Part shown: one piece after another, positions 60,539-64,000 of the stretch
How the letters are laid out: every line of letters begins with the position of its first letter
How positions within the stretch are numbered: the stretch's first letter is position 1
NCBI RefSeq assembly: GCF_001189295.1
Contig: NZ_CP012159.1
Location: 10,125,856 to 10,189,855 of the forward strand
Length of the DNA stretch: 64,000 nt
Direction of reading: 5' to 3'
Source: Chondromyces crocatus
GTDB taxonomy: Bacteria; Myxococcota_A; Polyangia; Polyangiales; Polyangiaceae
The notes under the pieces: model-generated
The model's input: the letters and a program-made list of their open reading frames with translations, nothing else
What the model was told of the DNA's origin: nothing
Database searches by the model: none
Made by a program: the position numbers and the translations under genes

Positions 60539-63259
60539 TCACGCCGAAGCGGCGGGGCCCTCCAGGATCTCGACGTACCCCCCGTCGCCATGCACCCGGA
60601 TCCGCTGTCCGGTGCGGATTGCACGCGTCGCCCCCGGCACGCACACCACCGCCGGGATCCCGTACTCCCGCGCGACGACCGAGCCGTGGGTCATCATCCC
60701 ACCCACCTCCATCACCAGCCCCGCCGCGTTGACGAACAGCGGCGTCCATCCTGGATCGGTGAACGGCGCGACCAGGATCTCGCCGCGCTCCAGCACCTCC
60801 ACGGCGGGATCGAGCACCACCCGCGCCAGCCCCTCCACGATCCCCGACGACGCCGGGCTCCCCACCAGCGCACCACGAGGCGCCGACCCCTCCGCGTGCT
60901 TCGCCGTCACGATTTCCCCCTGCTCCGTCATCACCCGCGGCGGCGACAGCTCCTGGAAGCGCGCCAGCGCCTCACGACGGCTGGCCACCCGCTCTCGCAG
61001 CGGCTCCTCCGGATGCCGCAACGCGGCCTCCAGCTCGTGCAGATCGAGGAAGAACACATCGTCCGCGCGCTCCAGCCGGCCCGCCGCCACGAGCCCTGCG
61101 CCCGCCGAGAGGACGAGGTGTCGAACCGCATCCAGCGTCTTGATGAGCAGCAGCTTCGGGTGCTCCCGCGCCGCGACCAGATCCCGGTGCGTCCCGATCA
61201 ACCGGCGCACGAGCGGCACCTTCACCTTCCCGAGCAACCCACGCCGCGCCGTCTCGAGGAGCCGCCCCGCAGCCATCTCCGCCTCGCGCGCAAGCCGAGC
61301 GTGGTGCGCGCGGTGGGCCCCACGCCCGCTGTCCTCCACCACCTCCGCATCGCTCATCTGCTTCGCCGTGCGCAGGTTCCCGGCGACCACCGCCAGGATC
61401 GACCCAGGTGCGTCTCGGTACCGAGGCCTGCTGAGATCGATCTCCGACGGCCCACGCGCACCGTACCTGTCGAGGAACGCGTCGAGCCCTCCCAGGAACG
61501 CCTCTCCGCCCTCCACGCCCCGCAGCGTCTCCACGGTGGCTCCCCCTTCGACGAGCCGCGCCGCCACCGCGGGGTGCTCCCGGGCCAGATCCGCCAGGTC
61601 ACCGACCGCGAGATCCATCTCCGTCGTCACGTTGCCCGACAGCCCTCGGCCGAGGGCCACGAAGTCCTCCTCCGGCCCCTCGACGAGCACGCGCAACAGC
61701 CTCCCCGCTGCGATCCCGGCCAGCACCATCGGCGGCACCTTCCGGATCAGCGGGTAGATCCTCAGCGCCATCAGCGCTCGCGCGGTCCGCACCCGCTCGG
61801 CCAGTGGCGCCTCGTTCAGCAACGCGAGCCTTCCCGCCTCCGCCTCCGCCTCCAGCCACCCCGTCAGGTGGCTGATCGCCCCTGACGTCGGGCGGAAGAA
61901 CATCCACCCCACCGCCGCTCCAGCGACCGGCACGATGTGCCCCAGGAACTTCCGCGTCGACACTGCAGGCCCGCTGCCCGGCGACAGCTCCGGCCGCGCC
62001 CCGGCCTCCCGCACCGCAGCCTGCACCAGCCGATCCGCCGCACCGAGCGCCGTGGTCACCGCGCGCGACACCACCCGCGACCGGAGCGCGTAGGACAGGT
62101 CCACGTAGACCCTCCCCCCCGCGTGACTCGCCCAGGGACTCTCCCGCACCTCCCCGGGCGTTCTCCCGAACGGCAGCGCCAGCTGCCACACGTGCAGCGC
62201 CATCGGCGGCATCGCGTCGGTCATCACCTGGAAGTGGTTGAACGACATGTACAGGTGCCCGAACCCGTCCTCGGGGGCCGGCGACGGCAGTGGAAACAGC
62301 GACGTGATCGGCCGCGCCTGGAGCAGGAACAGCGTCCCTTCGGCGATGGCCCACTCGATGTCCTGCGGACACCCCCGCAGCGCCTCCACCCGCGCGCCGA
62401 GCGCCGTCAGCTCCGAGAGCTCTCGCTCGTCGAGCACCCGCGCCCGCTGCTCCGCCTCGCTCAGCGTCTGCGTCTCCGTCCCCCCACCGGCGACCGACCG
62501 GATCGCCACCAGCTTCTCCCCGCACGCCACCTCCACCACCCGCCCATCCCGCCGGTCCACCGTGTACCGATCCGGCGACACGATGCCGGAGACGAGCGCC
62601 TCACCGAGCCCCCAGCCCGCCTCGATCGACATCCGCTGCCGGTGCCCGGTGATCGGGTGCGCCGTGAACAGGATCCCCGCCTTCTCCGCCTGCACCAGCC
62701 GCTGCACGATCACGCACAGCGCCACATCCCGGTGCGGGATCCCTTGCTCGATCCGGTAGAGGATCGCCCGGTCCGTGTAGAGCGACGCCCAGCACGCGCG
62801 CACCTGCGCGAGCAGCGCTTCGGGCCCCCGCACGTTGAGGTACGTGTCCTGCTGCCCTGCGAACGAGGCGTGCGGCAGATCCTCCGCGGTCGCGCTGGAT
62901 CGCACCGCATACGCGTGCCCCTCGCCCACCACCGAGAACGCCTCCAGGATCGCCGAGCGCATCGCCTCGGGCATCCCCCGCCCGCTCACGTGCTCCCGCA
63001 GCGCCGCGCCCACGGTGCGCGCCGTGGCCAGCTCCCCCGCCTTCACCTCGTCCAGCCGATCGAGGAGCGCGGTGAACGCCGGATCCCCCGCGAGCGCATC
63101 GCGGAACGCGGCCGTCGTCACGCAGAACCCATCCGGCACGGGCAGCCCTGCGCTCCGCAGCGCCCCCAGGCTCCCGGCCTTCCCTCCCACCAGGGGCACC
63201 TCGGCCTCCCCGATCGACGAGAACGGCAGCACCCACGGCGACTTGCTCTCAGCTCCCAT
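60539..63259 (-). CDS. PEP-utilising phosphotransferase, rifampicin phosphotransferase (Rph)-like
   Basis: A 906-residue enzyme. Domain order: an N-terminal ATP-grasp/PPDK_N region (GKAGSLGALRSAGLPVPDGF, YAVRSSATAEDLPHASFAGQ, QDIEWAIAEGTLFLLQARPI); a middle substrate domain beginning LYMSFNHFQVMTDAMPPMAL; and a C-terminal swivelling His domain, GLVMEVGGMMTHGSVVAREY (His858). The order and the MSxxHxQxMTDAM-like start of the middle domain resemble Rph, which inactivates rifamycins by ATP-dependent phosphorylation; PEP synthase lacks such a middle domain. AAGGAG precedes the ATG at 63259. It overlaps the 3' end of the TetR gene by 11 bases, so it is co-expressed with that regulator. The substrate might be another polyketide. 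Confidence 0.88.
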   Translation of the reverse strand: MGAESKSPWVLPFSSIGEAEVPLVGGKAGSLGALRSAGLPVPDGFCVTTAAFRDALAGDPAFTALLDRLDEVKAGELATARTVGAALREHVSGRGMPEAMRSAILEAFSVVGEGHAYAVRSSATAEDLPHASFAGQQDTYLNVRGPEALLAQVRACWASLYTDRAILYRIEQGIPHRDVALCVIVQRLVQAEKAGILFTAHPITGHRQRMSIEAGWGLGEALVSGIVSPDRYTVDRRDGRVVEVACGEKLVAIRSVAGGGTETQTLSEAEQRARVLDERELSELTALGARVEALRGCPQDIEWAIAEGTLFLLQARPITSLFPLPSPAPEDGFGHLYMSFNHFQVMTDAMPPMALHVWQLALPFGRTPGEVRESPWASHAGGRVYVDLSYALRSRVVSRAVTTALGAADRLVQAAVREAGARPELSPGSGPAVSTRKFLGHIVPVAGAAVGWMFFRPTSGAISHLTGWLEAEAEAGRLALLNEAPLAERVRTARALMALRIYPLIRKVPPMVLAGIAAGRLLRVLVEGPEEDFVALGRGLSGNVTTEMDLAVGDLADLAREHPAVAARLVEGGATVETLRGVEGGEAFLGGLDAFLDRYGARGPSEIDLSRPRYRDAPGSILAVVAGNLRTAKQMSDAEVVEDSGRGAHRAHHARLAREAEMAAGRLLETARRGLLGKVKVPLVRRLIGTHRDLVAAREHPKLLLIKTLDAVRHLVLSAGAGLVAAGRLERADDVFFLDLHELEAALRHPEEPLRERVASRREALARFQELSPPRVMTEQGEIVTAKHAEGSAPRGALVGSPASSGIVEGLARVVLDPAVEVLERGEILVAPFTDPGWTPLFVNAAGLVMEVGGMMTHGSVVAREYGIPAVVCVPGATRAIRTGQRIRVHGDGGYVEILEGPAASA

Positions 63260-64000
63260 GACCCACTCCTTCCCCGCCACCTCGCGTGGCATGCCCCTCG
63301 AGAAACGTGCGCACCAGAAGCCCTGCGGCCGCGTCGAGGTCTCCCGGCCCGGACCTCTTCAGCGCCAGCGCGACCACCATCCCCACGAACAGCTCGGCCA
63401 GCAGCGCCGCGTCTTCATGGCGCAGCCGACCCCGCTGCATCTGCGCGTCGAGGTAGCTCGCGAGCGCCTCCCGACCACGGTTTCCCCCGTTGCGCAGCGG
63501 CCGCAGCAGCTCGTCTTCCTCGGGATCCGGCGAGATCAGCATCCGCACGATGTGCGGGAACGCCGCCGCGAACCCCAGCGCCCTCCGGGCGAGCGCCGTG
63601 AGCACCACCTCCGGCACCTCGTCGTTCCCGATGCCCTTCAGCAGCGCGCGCAGATCCCCTCGGGGCGACCGCTCCTCCATGAACGCCCGCAAGAGCCCCG
63701 GCCGATCTCCGAAGTGACGGTAGACCGTCATCGCCGAGACCCCCGCCTCGCCCGCGATCTCCTCCACCGTGAGCCGACCGAAGCGCTGCGTCCGGAGCCG
63801 CTCCGTCATCGCGTCCAGGATCCGCTCTCGCGCATCGGTCCGCGCCGCTTCCCCTTCATCGACCTGCCCCGCCGCGCGCAGCGCGCCCAGGATCGCCTCG
63901 TGCCCACCCACCAGCCGGTAGACGGCCGCGCGCGACAGCCCCACCCGCTCGGCCAGCCCGGCCACCGAGAACCCTTTGCTCTCCCGGATCAAGGCGGCCG
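63249..64000 (-). CDS. TetR family regulator with two HTH domains (5' end outside window)
   Basis: At least 250 residues, continuing past the window edge: the frame is open to base 64000. The visible N-terminal part already contains a TetR-type HTH (GFSVAGLAERVGLSRAAVYR). After ~30 residues comes a second, complete one, RILDAMTERLRTQRFGRLTV then EEIAGEAGVSAMTVYRHFGD, followed by the usual all-helical ligand domain (GFAAAFPHIVRMLISPD, LLAELFVGMVVALAL). One polypeptide thus has two DNA-binding heads. TetR proteins normally have one and dimerise. It overlaps the Rph-like gene, so it probably controls it, with the enzyme's substrate or a related molecule as ligand. Confidence 0.85.
   Translation of the reverse strand, partial: AALIRESKGFSVAGLAERVGLSRAAVYRLVGGHEAILGALRAAGQVDEGEAARTDARERILDAMTERLRTQRFGRLTVEEIAGEAGVSAMTVYRHFGDRPGLLRAFMEERSPRGDLRALLKGIGNDEVPEVVLTALARRALGFAAAFPHIVRMLISPDPEEDELLRPLRNGGNRGREALASYLDAQMQRGRLRHEDAALLAELFVGMVVALALKRSGPGDLDAAAGLLVRTFLEGHATRGGGEGVGHGS

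Overview
The window looks like a piece of a myxobacterial chromosome, most likely from the Polyangiales/Sorangiineae (Sorangium or Chondromyces relatives). The reasons are very high GC with strong GC3 bias, a modular polyketide synthase with a reductive terminator, eukaryote-like Ser/Thr kinases (one fused to an ATPase and a histidine kinase), MopE-like metal-binding repeats, many lipoproteins and low-complexity linkers. This assignment is inference from gene content; no rRNA is present to fix it.

Layout. 1-3.85 kb: end of a type I PKS (KS-AT-ACP-thioester reductase), followed by a 565-bp array of ~21-bp units arranged in a 62-bp higher-order repeat. 4.9-6.0 kb: a small operon on the minus strand (promoter, 30-residue membrane peptide, PadR regulator, unknown protein). 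6.0-9.2 kb: an RNase H-like protein, two TPR proteins and a small conserved protein behind a sigma-54-like promoter. 9.5-12.6 kb: feoA-feoB plus a small membrane protein, preceded by a Fur-box-like site. 12.6-17.6 kb: an AEC-family transporter, cstA with its small partner, and a DUF418 membrane protein. 17.7-22 kb: an M15 peptidase with a histone H1-like tail, an unknown 525-residue protein and an ARPP-1-like lipoprotein. 22.1-25.8 kb: a membrane sulfatase-like protein and a SUMF1/FGE-fold protein, both with altered catalytic residues. 25.8-30.1 kb: a tightly packed operon of a NadM-like adenylyltransferase, a VWA protein, a pyruvate-kinase-like barrel and NAD synthetase.

30.3-37.2 kb: a group 2 sigma-70 factor, pheS-rplT-rpmI (without infC or pheT), a 39-residue basic protein missed by length filters, a small lipoprotein and alanine racemase. 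37.7-41.2 kb: a chalcone-isomerase-like protein, a Sel1-repeat lipoprotein, and two tandem paralogous secreted proteins of unknown family, closed by a large nested hairpin. 41.2-49.6 kb: a Ser/Thr kinase, methylmalonyl-CoA epimerase, a TIGR02757-type protein, and a 1827-residue kinase/ATPase/histidine kinase. 49.9-55.4 kb: a benzoate-CoA ligase-like enzyme, an ATP/ADP-translocase-like carrier, a HugZ-type flavin/haem protein and another Ser/Thr kinase. 55.5-64 kb: a zinc-ribbon/repeat/hydrolase protein, glutathionyl-hydroquinone reductase, a TAP-like hydrolase, and a rifampicin-phosphotransferase-like enzyme overlapping an unusual double-HTH TetR regulator that runs off the window.

Most genes are ordinary housekeeping or accessory genes. 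The parts that most deserve a second look are the NAD-related operon with its uncharacterised VWA and pyruvate-kinase-like members, the 62-bp tandem array, the paralogous secreted pair at 40-41 kb, the KS with an altered HGTGT motif, the sulfatase-like/SUMF1 pair, and the double-HTH regulator next to the Rph-like enzyme. Strands, starts and motifs come from reading the sequence; functions come from family knowledge and were not confirmed by any search.
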